The position numbers were made by a program, and so were the translations under genes. Below, piece by piece: positions 7,350-16,168 of a DNA stretch of 64,000 nucleotides. The stretch comes from Arthrobacter bambusae. GTDB lineage: Bacteria > Actinomycetota > Actinomycetes > Actinomycetales > Micrococcaceae. Position 1 is the stretch's first letter; every line of letters starts with the position of its first letter. The notes beneath the pieces were generated by a model that ran no database searches, was not told where the DNA came from, and was given only the letters and a program-made list of their open reading frames with translations. Location of the stretch: positions 62,001 to 126,000 of the forward strand of contig NZ_JAHHZS010000008.1 in the NCBI RefSeq assembly GCF_022606295.1, read 5' to 3'.

Positions 7350-8192
7350 ATGACCACTGGCAGGCACTCCGCCACAGAACTTGATCCTTCGCTCGACGAC
7401 TACGAACTCGCTGCAGCCCTGGTCCGGGAAGCCGGGCAGCTTGCCCTGCTGATGCGGATGGGCGGCTTGCAGGGGGAACGGAAGACCTCGGTTTCGGACG
7501 TGGTGACGGCCGCGGACCATGCAGCCGAGGCCTATGTCCTTGAGCAACTGCGCCGTTGCCGCCCGCACGACGGCATCCTGGGTGAAGAAGGAAGCTCGGT
7601 GGCAGGGAGCAGCGGCCGCACGTGGGTGATCGATCCCGTGGACGGCACCTACAATTTCCTGCACGGCTCGACGTATTGGTGCTCGGCGATCGCCTTGAAG
7701 CACGAGGGCACGGCATCGCATGGTGGTGCCCCGGACGCCGACGTCATCCTCGGGGCCATCTATCAACCGGAGCTCGACAAGCTCTGGACAGGCGGCGAAG
7801 GCCACCCCGCGACCCTCAACGACGAACCGGTCACGGGACCATCCGGAGCTGCCCTCAGCGAACTCGGCGCCGCGACCTACATCCACCCCACCTGGCTCGC
7901 CGATCCCCGCGCCGCCATGCCGTGGCACGCCGCAGCGGTGTCCACCGCTTCACTGCGCATGTTCGGCTCCGGGTCCTGCGATCTCGGTCGGGTTGCCGAC
8001 GGCGAACTGGGCTGCTGGTTCCAGCACAGCTGCCCCGAGTGGGACTGGCTCCCCGGCAAAGCGATCGTCCGCGCGGCCGGCGGGGACACCGACGTCGTGC
8101 GCGTCAACGGCCTGGACTGGTTCATCGCGGGAGGCCCGACGGCGGTCCGCGAGTTGCGCGCGGCCCTCACCTCGGTGCCGCAATTCGCCTGA
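7350..8192 (+). CDS. Inositol monophosphatase-family phosphatase
   Basis: A 280-residue Mg2+-dependent phosphatase of the IMPase/SuhB fold, which includes inositol-1-phosphatase, histidinol phosphatase and sulfur-assimilation (CysQ-type) enzymes. Metal-site motifs are present: GEE near residue 74, WVIDPVDGTYNFLHG near 92-106, and the C-terminal PEWDWLPGKAIVRAAGG (usual WDxxAG) near 228-244. The last motif differs from consensus. The catalytic DPVDGT is intact. It is not in the inositol cluster, and histidinol-phosphatase activity is equally possible. It is divergent from a membrane protein gene 24 bases away. Confidence 0.87.
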   Translation: MTTGRHSATELDPSLDDYELAAALVREAGQLALLMRMGGLQGERKTSVSDVVTAADHAAEAYVLEQLRRCRPHDGILGEEGSSVAGSSGRTWVIDPVDGTYNFLHGSTYWCSAIALKHEGTASHGGAPDADVILGAIYQPELDKLWTGGEGHPATLNDEPVTGPSGAALSELGAATYIHPTWLADPRAAMPWHAAAVSTASLRMFGSGSCDLGRVADGELGCWFQHSCPEWDWLPGKAIVRAAGGDTDVVRVNGLDWFIAGGPTAVRELRAALTSVPQFA

Positions 8193-8217
8193 GCATGCGC
8201 CTTTCTTGGTCCGGGGA

Positions 8218-8275
8218 GTGGACATAGCGGTGTTATGTCCACTCGTTCGGGCGAAGAGGGGGCATGTCCCGTGGG
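8218..8275. repeat. Dispersed GGACATG-type palindromic repeat (copy 1)
   Basis: A perfect inverted repeat, GTGGACATA (8218-8226) and TATGTCCAC (8234-8242), is followed by GGCATGTCCC near 8262. The same GGACATGYCC core occurs at about 39007, 42064-42334 and 43231-43309, so this is a dispersed intergenic palindrome. It lies in the gap ahead of the helicase gene. Confidence 0.6.
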
Positions 8276-8339
8276 GGAACCGATCCTGGGCGGCATCCGG
8301 ACAATGAGTGTCAGGGCCACCGCCTAGACTGTAAACACC

Positions 8340-10910
8340 ATGGATATGTTGTTTGACCCGTACGCGGATGGCCCCTTCAAAGCTGCAAGCACAGCTGCCA
8401 CCAAGGCCGCTCCGGCCGTGCTTTCGCGCGCCGGAAGCGGCTCTGCACCCGGCGGCTCTGCGCCCGGAGGGGGTTCTGCATCCGGCGGTTCCGTGCCCGG
8501 GGGTGCGTCTGGTGCGTCCTGGGGAGGGACGCCCGGCGGTGCCGAGGAGCGGGGCCATTCGGGCTTGCCGTCCGCGGACGCATTGCTCCAAGGCTTGAAT
8601 CCGCAGCAAGAGGAAGCCGTCAAGCACGCGGGCAGCCCTTTGCTGATCGTGGCTGGCGCAGGTTCGGGCAAGACCCGCGTGCTGTCCAATCGCATTGCGT
8701 ACCTGATCGCCACCAGGAGGGCCCACCACGGTGAGATCCTGGCGATCACCTTCACCAACAAGGCGGCCGCGGAAATGCGGGAACGCATCGAAGCCCTCGT
8801 GGGTGCCCGCGCCAAGTCCATGTGGATTTCAACATTCCACTCCTCCTGCGTGCGTATCCTGCGCCGCGAAGCCGCCAACGTGGGGCTGAACTCCAACTTC
8901 TCCATCTACGACTCCGCAGACTCCCTGCGGCTCATCACGCTCGTCGCGAAGAACCTGGACCTTGATCCCAAGAAGTTCGCGCCCAAAGCGATCCAGCACA
9001 AGATCTCGGCCCTCAAGAACGAGCTCATCGACGACGACGCGTTCGCGTCGAGCGCCAACTACAACGAACCCTTCGAGCAGGCCGTGTCCGAGGTCTTCAA
9101 GGGCTACACCCAGCGCCTGCGCCAGGCCAACGCCATGGACTTCGACGACCTCATCGCACAGACCGTCTACATGTTCCGGGCCTTCCCCGCGCTCGCAGAG
9201 TCCTACCGCCGTCGTTTCCGTCACGTCCTCGTTGACGAATACCAGGACACCAACCACGCCCAGTACGCATTGGTCCGCGAAATCGTCGGCGAGGGTCCCC
9301 ACGCGAGCGAGCTGACCGTCGTCGGCGACTCCGACCAATCCATTTATGCCTTCCGCGGTGCGGATATCCGCAACATCGTCGAATTCGAGAAGGATTACCC
9401 GGAAGCACGCACCATCAAGTTGGAGCAGAACTACCGCTCCACCCAGAACATCCTGAGCGCGGCGAACTCCGTTATTTCGCGCAACCCCAACCGCCCGGAC
9501 AAGAAGCTCTGGACGGCCGAGGGTGACGGCGAAAAGATCATCGGCTACGTGGGGGAGAACGAGCACGACGAAGCCCAGTTCATCGCCAAGGAAATCGACC
9601 GGCTCCAGGACGAGGAAGGCCTGCGTCCCGGCGACGTCGCCATTTTCTACCGGACCAACGCCCAGTCCCGCTCCATTGAAGACGTGCTGGTCCGGGTCGG
9701 CCTGCCGTACAAAGTGGTGGGCGGCACCCGCTTCTACGAGCGCAAGGAAATCAAGGACGCCCTCGCGTACCTTCGCGTCCTGGTGAACCCGGACGACGAC
9801 GTCAATTTGCGTCGCGTCCTCAACGAACCCAAGCGGGGAATCGGCGATCGCGCCGAAGGAGCCGTGGCGGCGCTTGCCGAACGCGAACGGATGTCGTTCA
9901 TGACTGCGGCACGCAAGGCGGACCAGGCTCCCGGCATGGCCACCCGTTCCGTGAACGCCGTCTTGGGATTCGTGAAACTCCTGGATGACCTGGCCGAAGT
10001 GGCCTCGGGTTCCGGGGCTGCGGCAGCGTTGGAAGCGGTTCTGGAACAGACGGGGTACCTTGCAGGGCTCCGTGCCAGCACCGATCCGCAAGACGAGTCC
10101 CGCGTGGAAAACCTCGCCGAACTGGTGGCGGTGGTCCGGGAATACGAGCGCGACAACCCTGAAGGTTCGTTGGGTGAATTCCTGGAGCAGGTTTCCCTCG
10201 TAGCCGACGCGGACCAGATCCCGGACGCTCCGGAAGGATCCTCCGAGGACGCAGCCGCCGCCGTGGCAGAAGCCAAGCGGATGGGCGTCGTCACGCTCAT
10301 GACCCTCCACACGGCCAAGGGCCTGGAGTTCCCGGTAGTTTTCCTGACCGGCATGGAACACGGGCTGTTCCCGCATCAGCGGTCCGCAACCGATCCCAAG
10401 GAGCTGGCAGAAGAGCGTCGCCTGGCCTATGTGGGCCTCACCCGGGCACGGAAGCGCCTCTATGTCACCCGCTCGGAAGTCCGCAGCATGTGGGGCCAGA
10501 GCCAATACAACCCCGCCAGCCAATTCCTTGAGGAGATCCCCACCGGTCTGGTGGAGTGGAAACGCGAAGGTACCTCCCGCCAAGTGAGCGGCTGGGGCAA
10601 CGCCCCGATCGGTTCCGGGCGTTACGGCGGATCCTTCTGGGGTGCCGGCACCTCGCGCGGGGCTGCCGCCAGTGCGACGGCGGGCTTCAACGCCGACGTG
10701 CCTGCCGCCGTCGTACGCAATCGTGTCCAGCCGCAGAAGGAAGTGGTCGCCGTCGCCGTCGGGGACAAGGTGAACCACACGAGCTTCGGGAACGGCACCG
10801 TGATCGGCGTCGAAGGCGCCGGCGACAAGACCGTGGCGAAGGTGAAGTTCGACGTCGGCGAGAAACGGCTGCTGTTGCGTTACGCGCCGCTGACCAAACT
10901 GGATTCCTAA
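8340..10910 (+). CDS. pcrA: ATP-dependent DNA helicase PcrA (UvrD/Rep family)
   Basis: An 856-residue superfamily-1A 3'-5' helicase acting in repair and replication restart. After a glycine/alanine/serine-rich low-complexity tail (residues 20-75), the Q motif LNPQQEEAV and Walker A GAGSGKT appear near residues 84-108. Then come DEYQDTN (Walker B), GDSDQSIYAFRGA, QNYRS and the C-terminal motif TLHTAKGLEFPVVFL. The last 50 residues (VAVGDKVNHTSFGNGTVIG onward) form the Tudor-like domain that binds RNA polymerase in PcrA proteins. The length fits actinobacterial PcrA. It appears monocistronic. Confidence 0.96.
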   Translation: MDMLFDPYADGPFKAASTAATKAAPAVLSRAGSGSAPGGSAPGGGSASGGSVPGGASGASWGGTPGGAEERGHSGLPSADALLQGLNPQQEEAVKHAGSPLLIVAGAGSGKTRVLSNRIAYLIATRRAHHGEILAITFTNKAAAEMRERIEALVGARAKSMWISTFHSSCVRILRREAANVGLNSNFSIYDSADSLRLITLVAKNLDLDPKKFAPKAIQHKISALKNELIDDDAFASSANYNEPFEQAVSEVFKGYTQRLRQANAMDFDDLIAQTVYMFRAFPALAESYRRRFRHVLVDEYQDTNHAQYALVREIVGEGPHASELTVVGDSDQSIYAFRGADIRNIVEFEKDYPEARTIKLEQNYRSTQNILSAANSVISRNPNRPDKKLWTAEGDGEKIIGYVGENEHDEAQFIAKEIDRLQDEEGLRPGDVAIFYRTNAQSRSIEDVLVRVGLPYKVVGGTRFYERKEIKDALAYLRVLVNPDDDVNLRRVLNEPKRGIGDRAEGAVAALAERERMSFMTAARKADQAPGMATRSVNAVLGFVKLLDDLAEVASGSGAAAALEAVLEQTGYLAGLRASTDPQDESRVENLAELVAVVREYERDNPEGSLGEFLEQVSLVADADQIPDAPEGSSEDAAAAVAEAKRMGVVTLMTLHTAKGLEFPVVFLTGMEHGLFPHQRSATDPKELAEERRLAYVGLTRARKRLYVTRSEVRSMWGQSQYNPASQFLEEIPTGLVEWKREGTSRQVSGWGNAPIGSGRYGGSFWGAGTSRGAAASATAGFNADVPAAVVRNRVQPQKEVVAVAVGDKVNHTSFGNGTVIGVEGAGDKTVAKVKFDVGEKRLLLRYAPLTKLDS

Positions 10911-11192
10911 CGGCTCCGGCGTCCTGTCGTCCTGGCATGGCGGCGTCCGGAGCGCCGGAAAACCGCGTCATATAGCGGTTTTTCTACGGTCCATAGAACT
11001 GTGTGCTTACTCACTTAACAGGTACTGTAGAACCGGCTGGCCTCCCCGGGGGGCTAAAGTTCGAGAGGAACTTGCGCAATGTGACCGGCTGCTTGTCGGC
11101 CGTTCGATGCGCACCTATCCGCAGCCGGTTTTCGCGGTCACCGTGGTTTCCGGCTGTACAGAAACTACTTCGACGTAGAAGGACACTAAACC

Positions 11193-12362
11193 GTGGACCT
11201 GTTTGAATATCAGGCGCGCGATATGTTCGAAGCGCACGGTGTACCCGTGCTCGCCGGCATCGTGGCGCACACTCCTGAAGAAGCAAAGGCTGCTGCCGAG
11301 AACATCGGCGGCGTGACCGTCGTCAAGGCGCAGGTAAAGGTCGGTGGCCGTGGCAAGGCCGGCGGTGTCAAGGTCGCAAAGTCCGCTGACGAAGCGCTTG
11401 AGCACGCCACCAACATCCTCGGCATGGACATCAAGGGCCACACCGTCAACAAGGTCATGATCGCCCAGGGCGCCGACATTGCTGAGGAATACTACTTCTC
11501 CGTCCTGCTGGACCGGGCCAACCGCAACTACCTGGCCATGTGCTCGGTAGAAGGCGGCATGGAAATCGAGCAGCTTGCCGTGGAGCGCCCCGAGGCCCTC
11601 GCCAAGGTAGCCATCGATCCCGCAGTCGGAATCGACCAGGCCAAGGCTGACGAAATCGTTGCCGCTGCCGGTTTCTCCGAGGAACTGCGCGCCAAGGTTG
11701 CTTCCGTCATCCTGAAGCTCTGGGACGTCTTCAAGAAGGAAGACGCAACCCTCGTTGAGGTCAACCCCTTGGTCAAGACCGGCGCTGGCGACATCGTTGC
11801 CCTTGACGGCAAGGTCTCGCTGGACGAGAACGCCGGCTTCCGCCACGTCCACCACGGTGAGCTTGAGGACAAGGACGCGGCTGACCCGCTCGAGGCCAAG
11901 GCCAAGGCGCAGGACCTGAACTACGTGAAGCTTGACGGCTCGGTTGGCATCATCGGCAACGGCGCCGGTCTTGTGATGTCCACCCTGGACGTGGTTGCTT
12001 ACGCAGGAGAAAACCACGGCAACGTCAAGCCGGCCAACTTCCTGGACATCGGCGGTGGAGCCTCCGCTGAGGTCATGGCCGCCGGCCTGGACGTCATCCT
12101 CGGCGACGAGCAGGTCAAGAGCGTTTTCGTGAACGTCTTCGGTGGCATCACCGCGTGTGACGCTGTGGCAAAGGGCATCGTCGGTGCACTGGCCGAGCTT
12201 GGCTCCAACGCCAACAAGCCGCTGGTCGTCCGCCTCGATGGCAACAACGTCGAAGAGGGCCGCCGCATCCTGGCCGAGGCCAACCACCCGCTGGTTACCC
12301 TGGCAGCCACCATGGACGAGGGCGCCGACAAGGCCGCCGAGCTCGCCAACGCAGCGAAGTAA
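11193..12362 (+). CDS. sucC: Succinate-CoA ligase [ADP-forming] beta subunit
   Basis: A 389-residue beta subunit of succinyl-CoA synthetase, the TCA-cycle enzyme making succinate and ATP from succinyl-CoA. It has the ATP-grasp start [19 protein letters not shown], the [17 protein letters not shown] nucleotide-binding segment, EVNPLV near residue 188, and the C-terminal CoA-ligase domain with [10 protein letters not shown] and VFGGIT. It starts at GTG 11193 with AGAAGGACA upstream. It is followed after 13 bases by sucD. The 282 bases before it hold no gene and presumably the promoter, which I could not place confidently. Confidence 0.97.
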   Translation: MDLFEYQARDMFEAHGVPVLAGIVAHTPEEAKAAAENIGGVTVVKAQVKVGGRGKAGGVKVAKSADEALEHATNILGMDIKGHTVNKVMIAQGADIAEEYYFSVLLDRANRNYLAMCSVEGGMEIEQLAVERPEALAKVAIDPAVGIDQAKADEIVAAAGFSEELRAKVASVILKLWDVFKKEDATLVEVNPLVKTGAGDIVALDGKVSLDENAGFRHVHHGELEDKDAADPLEAKAKAQDLNYVKLDGSVGIIGNGAGLVMSTLDVVAYAGENHGNVKPANFLDIGGGASAEVMAAGLDVILGDEQVKSVFVNVFGGITACDAVAKGIVGALAELGSNANKPLVVRLDGNNVEEGRRILAEANHPLVTLAATMDEGADKAAELANAAK

Positions 12363-12375
12363 GGGACGCAAGACT

Positions 12376-13278
12376 ATGTCTATCTACCTCAACAAGGACT
12401 CCAAGGTCATCGTCCAGGGCATCACCGGCGGCGAAGGCACCAAGCACACCGCCCTGATGCTCAAGGCCGGCACCAACATCGTCGGTGGCGTCAACGCCCG
12501 CAAGGCCGGCACCACGGTGCTGCACGGGGACAAGGAAATCACTGTCTTCGGCACCGTCAAGGAAGCCATCGCCGAAACCGGCGCCGACGTCTCGATCGTC
12601 TTCGTCCCGCCGGCATTCACCAAGGCCGCCGTCGTTGAAGCCATCGAAGCAGGCATCGGCCTGGTTGTCGTCATCACCGAAGGCGTGCCGGTTCAGGATT
12701 CGGCCGAATTCTGGGCACTTGCCCAGGCCACGGTTGATGCTGACGGCAAGCAGATCACCCGCATCATCGGCCCGAACTGCCCCGGCATCATCACTCCGGG
12801 CGAAGCCCTGGTTGGCATCACCCCGGCAAACATCACGGGCAAGGGCCCCATCGGCTTGGTCTCCAAGTCCGGTACCTTGACCTACCAGATGATGTACGAG
12901 CTGCGCGACCTCGGTTTCTCCACCGCGATCGGCATCGGTGGCGACCCCGTCATCGGTACCACGCACATCGACGCCCTGGCTGCGTTCGAGGCTGACCCGG
13001 AGACCAAGGCAATCGTCATGATCGGCGAAATCGGTGGCGACGCCGAAGAGCGCGCAGCCGACTTCATCAAGGCCAACGTGACGAAGCCGGTTGTCGGCTA
13101 TGTTGCAGGCTTCACCGCTCCCGAGGGCAAGACCATGGGCCACGCAGGCGCCATCGTCTCCGGCTCCGCGGGTACGGCACAGGCCAAGAAGGAAGCTCTC
13201 GAAGCAGCAGGCGTGAAGGTCGGCAAGACTCCGTCCGAGACCGCCAAGCTCCTCCGCGAGGTCTTCGCAACCCTCTAG
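12376..13278 (+). CDS. sucD: Succinate-CoA ligase alpha subunit
   Basis: A 300-residue alpha subunit of succinyl-CoA synthetase. [21 protein letters not shown] is the CoA-binding Rossmann start. [21 protein letters not shown] and [12 protein letters not shown] follow. The phosphohistidine region [13 protein letters not shown] near residues 251-263 carries the active-site His. The open frame extends upstream inside sucC, but the ATG at 12376 is where family homology begins and fits the operon spacing. A strong terminator follows the stop. Confidence 0.97.
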   Translation: MSIYLNKDSKVIVQGITGGEGTKHTALMLKAGTNIVGGVNARKAGTTVLHGDKEITVFGTVKEAIAETGADVSIVFVPPAFTKAAVVEAIEAGIGLVVVITEGVPVQDSAEFWALAQATVDADGKQITRIIGPNCPGIITPGEALVGITPANITGKGPIGLVSKSGTLTYQMMYELRDLGFSTAIGIGGDPVIGTTHIDALAAFEADPETKAIVMIGEIGGDAEERAADFIKANVTKPVVGYVAGFTAPEGKTMGHAGAIVSGSAGTAQAKKEALEAAGVKVGKTPSETAKLLREVFATL

Positions 13279-13312
13279 CACAACTCCGCGCGAGATTTCC
13301 GCGCGACTGAAG

Positions 13313-13361
13313 CACGACGGCGCCCGTCACCTTCCACGCGAAGGTGACGGGCGCCGTCGTG
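13313..13361 (+). terminator. Strong hairpin terminator after sucCD
   Basis: A perfect 21-bp stem (CACGACGGCGCCCGTCACCTT and its complement) with a seven-base loop lies 34 bases after sucD. It is followed only by GGTTTAA rather than a long T-run, but the stem is very stable. Confidence 0.8.
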
Positions 13362-13396
13362 GTTTAACTGTTGAAAGCCCGGGCGGCCCGTCACCG

Positions 13397-13521
13397 ACGC
13401 CCGCTCACATCTGAAGGGTTTTGGGCCGACGCCCGCTCACATGATGTGAGCGGGCGTTTGCGGTTAAGGCGATTTATGTGAGCGGGCGTCTCGGCTTTTA
13501 GCCATATATGTGAGCGGGCGT
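13397..13521. repeat. Five copies of ACGCCCGCTCACAT in mixed orientation
   Basis: The 14-mer ACGCCCGCTCACAT occurs at 13397-13410 and 13429-13442. Its exact complement occurs at 13444-13457, 13476-13489 and 13508-13521. Copies two and three abut as a near-perfect palindrome; the rest are spaced 32 bases apart. Besides this cluster, the 334-base gap between sucD and the tautomerase gene holds only the sucCD terminator and the tautomerase promoter. It may be a REP-like element or a multi-site protein-binding region. Confidence 0.9.
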
Positions 13522-13553
13522 TGCTGATGGCGGCGCATCAGGGTGCCGAGGGC

Positions 13554-13592
13554 TTGTGGCGCGATCATCTACTTTGTTAGTATGTCAGGACA
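13554..13592 (+). promoter_or_regulatory. Tautomerase promoter with putative IolR box
   Basis: TTGTGG (13554-13559), a 17-base spacer and TTAGTA (13577-13582) form a plausible promoter. TGTCAGGACA (13583-13592) follows at once and matches the motif recurring at other promoters in the inositol locus, in a position where a bound repressor would block initiation. Confidence 0.5.
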
Positions 13593-13612
13593 AACTAATC
13601 GAAGGAGAGCAG

Positions 13613-14017
13613 ATGCCCCTTGTCCGCATTGACGTCAACGAAGGCCGAACGCCGCAGCAGCTCGGCGACCTCAGCAGGCGAATCCACGATGCCATCCTCG
13701 CCGAGTACGGCATTCCCGAGCGCGACTACTTCCACATCATCACCGAGCATCCCTCAGGCCAGATCGTTGCGCAGGACGCCGGGCTCGGCTTCGAGCGAAG
13801 TTCCGGCGTGGTCATGATCCAGATCTTCACCCAGGGTGGTCGAAGTCGCGAAGCCAAACAGTCCCTGTTCGCCGCCATTGCCGCGCAACTCAGTGAGATC
13901 GGCGTCGCCGGCGAGGATGTCTTCCTGGGGTACGTCGAAAACACCGCCGATGACTGGTCCTTCGGCTTCGGCCGGGCCCAGTATGTCACCGGCGAACTTG
14001 CCGTTCCTGCCCGGTAA
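13613..14017 (+). CDS. Tautomerase-superfamily enzyme at the head of the iol cluster
   Basis: A 134-residue member of the tautomerase superfamily, in which the N-terminal proline after Met removal is the catalytic base. The start MPLVRIDVNEGR gives Pro1. The second half (EHPSGQIVAQDAG and VMIQIFTQGGRS) fits the longer tautomerase subgroup built of two beta-alpha-beta units. The ATG at 13613 follows GGAGAG. An IolR-like box lies upstream and iolC lies 209 bases downstream, so it is probably co-regulated with inositol catabolism and might act on a keto/enol intermediate such as an inosose or diketo-inositol. The substrate is not known. Confidence 0.8.
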   Translation: MPLVRIDVNEGRTPQQLGDLSRRIHDAILAEYGIPERDYFHIITEHPSGQIVAQDAGLGFERSSGVVMIQIFTQGGRSREAKQSLFAAIAAQLSEIGVAGEDVFLGYVENTADDWSFGFGRAQYVTGELAVPAR

Positions 14018-14087
14018 CTCAGCGTTTTGGAGCGGATTCAAACCCATATCACCGCGTAACTTCGGCCATTACGTTTCGTTGTAAATA

Positions 14088-14131
14088 TGTCAGTACAAAC
14101 CTTTGACAGGACATGAATTCTGGTGCAAAGT
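14088..14131 (+). promoter_or_regulatory. iolC promoter region with two putative IolR boxes
   Basis: TGTCAGTACA (14088-14097) and TGACAGGACA (14104-14113, the complement of TGTCCTGTCA) lie 16 bases apart. The second overlaps TTGACA (14103-14108), a consensus -35; the possible -10 CAAAGT 17 bases on is weak. The paired sites suggest tight repression of the iol operon. Confidence 0.55.
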
Positions 14132-14226
14132 AGTGGTTGTGGCCCCGCTCACTGCGGGCCGGCAAAAGCACCGGAGCTCTCACCGTCCCGCAAGAAGAGT
14201 TCACTACAGAAAGGTCCGCGATCACC

Positions 14227-15237
14227 GTGACCCACGAACTGCTCACCATCGGGCGCATCAGCGTTGATATCTACCCGAACGACATCGGTGTGGGACTGGA
14301 GGACGTGCAGTCCTTCGGCAAGTATCTAGGCGGCTCGCCCTCCAACGTGGCTGTTGCCGCAGCCCGCCACGGCCGCCGTTCCGGCGTGATTACGCGTACG
14401 GGCGATGACCCCTTCGGCGTCTACCTGCACCGCGAGTTGCGCAAGTTCAAGGTCGACGACGGATTCGTCACCCCGGTGCCGGGGCTGCAGACCCCGGCCA
14501 CGTTCTGCGCGATCCAGCCCCCGCACGACTTCCCACTTTACTTTTACGGCCGTTTCCCGACGGCGCCGGACCTTCAGATCAAGGCCGAGGAACTGGATCT
14601 CGACGCGATCAAGGACGCCGGGATCTTCTGGTCCACCGTGACCGGGCTTTGCCAGGAGCCCAGCCGCTCAGCCCACCTCGCAGCCCACGAGGCACGTCCG
14701 CGCACGGGACTCAAGGAGGGCCAGTACACCATCCTGGACCTGGACTACCGGCCGATGTTCTGGGCTTCCGAGGACGAGGCCCGCGCTGAAGTTGCCAAGA
14801 TCCTGCCGCACGTCACGGTGGCCATCGGCAATGACAAGGAATGTGCGGTCGCCGTGGGTGAGGGAACCCCGGACGAACAGGCGGACCGGCTCCTGGCCGC
14901 CGGCGTCGAAATCGCCGTCGTCAAGCTCGGCCCCGAAGGCGTGATGGCCAAGACCCGCACTGAACGCGTCGTTTCCGCGCCGGTTCCGGTGGAGACCGTC
15001 AACGGACTGGGCGCGGGCGATTCCTTCGGCGGCGCGTTCTGCCACGGACTGCTCTCCGGCTGGCCTTTGGCCCAGGTCCTGGACTACGCGAACGCCGCCG
15101 GCGCGATCGTCGCCTCCCGCCTCTCGTGCGCAGATGCCATGCCGACGCCGGACGAGGTCACTTCGCTGCTCGCTGAACGCGGCCGCCTGACACCCGCCGG
15201 CACCGCCGCAGCCGTTTCCGAAGGAGCAACACGTTGA
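14227..15237 (+). CDS. iolC: 5-dehydro-2-deoxygluconokinase
   Basis: A 336-residue PfkB/ribokinase-family sugar kinase, assigned as IolC, which phosphorylates 5-dehydro-2-deoxy-D-gluconate in inositol breakdown. The N-terminal PfkB signature is GGSPSNVAVAAARHG (about residues 38-52). The C-terminal one is NGLGAGDSFGGAF near 259-271, with the catalytic Asp at about 265. I chose GTG 14227, where family homology begins (THELLTIGRISVDIYP), with GAAAGG upstream. It heads the operon iolC - Cgl0159-like - iolD - iolA and its stop overlaps the next start. Confidence 0.93.
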   Translation: MTHELLTIGRISVDIYPNDIGVGLEDVQSFGKYLGGSPSNVAVAAARHGRRSGVITRTGDDPFGVYLHRELRKFKVDDGFVTPVPGLQTPATFCAIQPPHDFPLYFYGRFPTAPDLQIKAEELDLDAIKDAGIFWSTVTGLCQEPSRSAHLAAHEARPRTGLKEGQYTILDLDYRPMFWASEDEARAEVAKILPHVTVAIGNDKECAVAVGEGTPDEQADRLLAAGVEIAVVKLGPEGVMAKTRTERVVSAPVPVETVNGLGAGDSFGGAFCHGLLSGWPLAQVLDYANAAGAIVASRLSCADAMPTPDEVTSLLAERGRLTPAGTAAAVSEGATR

Positions 15238-16163
15238 GCTTCAATGACGACCCCCGCCGGTACGAGCACCTCAGTGCCATCCGGCTTGAAGATCCCGACG
15301 CCGTTGCCCGCGCCGCCGCCGCCCGTCGCCGCCACCCGGGACTCAAGTACGGGACCCAGAACTTCATCGTCGCGGCCGACCACCCGGCCCGCGGCGCCCT
15401 GAGCGTCGGCATCGACCCGACAGCCATGGCAGACCGCCGGACCCTGCTCGACCGGCTGCAGATCGCCTTGGCGAACCCCGCCGTCGACGGTGTGCTCGCG
15501 AGCCCGGACATCATGGATGACCTGCTGCTGCTCGGTGCGTTGGAGGGAAAGCTCGTCTTCGGTTCGATGAACCGCGGCGGCCTCGCCGGGCTGGTCAACG
15601 AAATCGATGACCGTTTCACGGGCCACACCGCGGCGGCCCTTGACGCCCTCGGCGCCGACGGCGGCAAAATGCTCACCCGGATCTGCCTCGGGGACCCGGA
15701 CACGGCGTCGATCCTGGAGGCCACCGCCAAGGCAGTGGACTCGCTCGCTGCGCGCAAGCTGATCGCGATGGTGGAGCCGTTCCTGTCCGTCCGCGAGGCG
15801 AACGGCAAGGTCCGCAACGACCTTTCCCCGGACGCCGTGATCAAGTCGGTCGCGATTGCCGAGGGCCTCGGTTCCACGAGCGCCTACACCTGGATGAAAC
15901 TGCCGGTCGTGGCTGAGATGGAACGCGTCATGGCGGCCACCACGCTGCCCACTGTCCTGTTGGGCGGGGATCCGGATGCGGGGCAGGACGAGGTCTTTGC
16001 CAGCTGGCAGGCAGCGCTTGCCCTGCCCGGAGTCCAGGGATTGACTGTGGGGCGCACCCTCTTGTATCCGGCCGACGGAGACGTTGCCGGGGCCGTGGCC
16101 ACCGCCGCCTCGCTCTTGAAGACGACCGAGCTGCTGAAGACACCTGCGAAAGTATCGGAGTAA
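15234..16163 (+). CDS. Cgl0159-family (beta/alpha)8 protein, probable DKGP aldolase
   Basis: A 309-residue TIM-barrel protein of the Cgl0159 type, found next to iolC in corynebacteria and arthrobacters. The segment FIVAADHPARGALSVG recalls class I aldolases (DeoC/FbaB-like), and Lys/Asp-rich strands such as GKLVFGSMN and TWMKLPVV follow. No classical IolJ aldolase is present, so I infer that it cleaves 2-deoxy-5-keto-gluconate 6-phosphate to dihydroxyacetone phosphate and malonate semialdehyde. It starts at a TTG overlapping the iolC stop (TTGA), so it is translationally coupled. The position is well supported; the reaction is inference. Confidence 0.85.
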   Translation: MSFNDDPRRYEHLSAIRLEDPDAVARAAAARRRHPGLKYGTQNFIVAADHPARGALSVGIDPTAMADRRTLLDRLQIALANPAVDGVLASPDIMDDLLLLGALEGKLVFGSMNRGGLAGLVNEIDDRFTGHTAAALDALGADGGKMLTRICLGDPDTASILEATAKAVDSLAARKLIAMVEPFLSVREANGKVRNDLSPDAVIKSVAIAEGLGSTSAYTWMKLPVVAEMERVMAATTLPTVLLGGDPDAGQDEVFASWQAALALPGVQGLTVGRTLLYPADGDVAGAVATAASLLKTTELLKTPAKVSE

Positions 16164-16168
16164 GAGTA

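Noticed and set aside
6690..7928. A 412-codon minus-strand frame as one long protein
   Set aside because: The first 200 codons are simply antisense to the inositol-phosphatase gene; the real membrane protein starts at 7325.
8829..10778. A 649-codon open frame antisense to pcrA
   Set aside because: High GC leaves long antisense frames without stops; the product has no domain and the helicase is certain.
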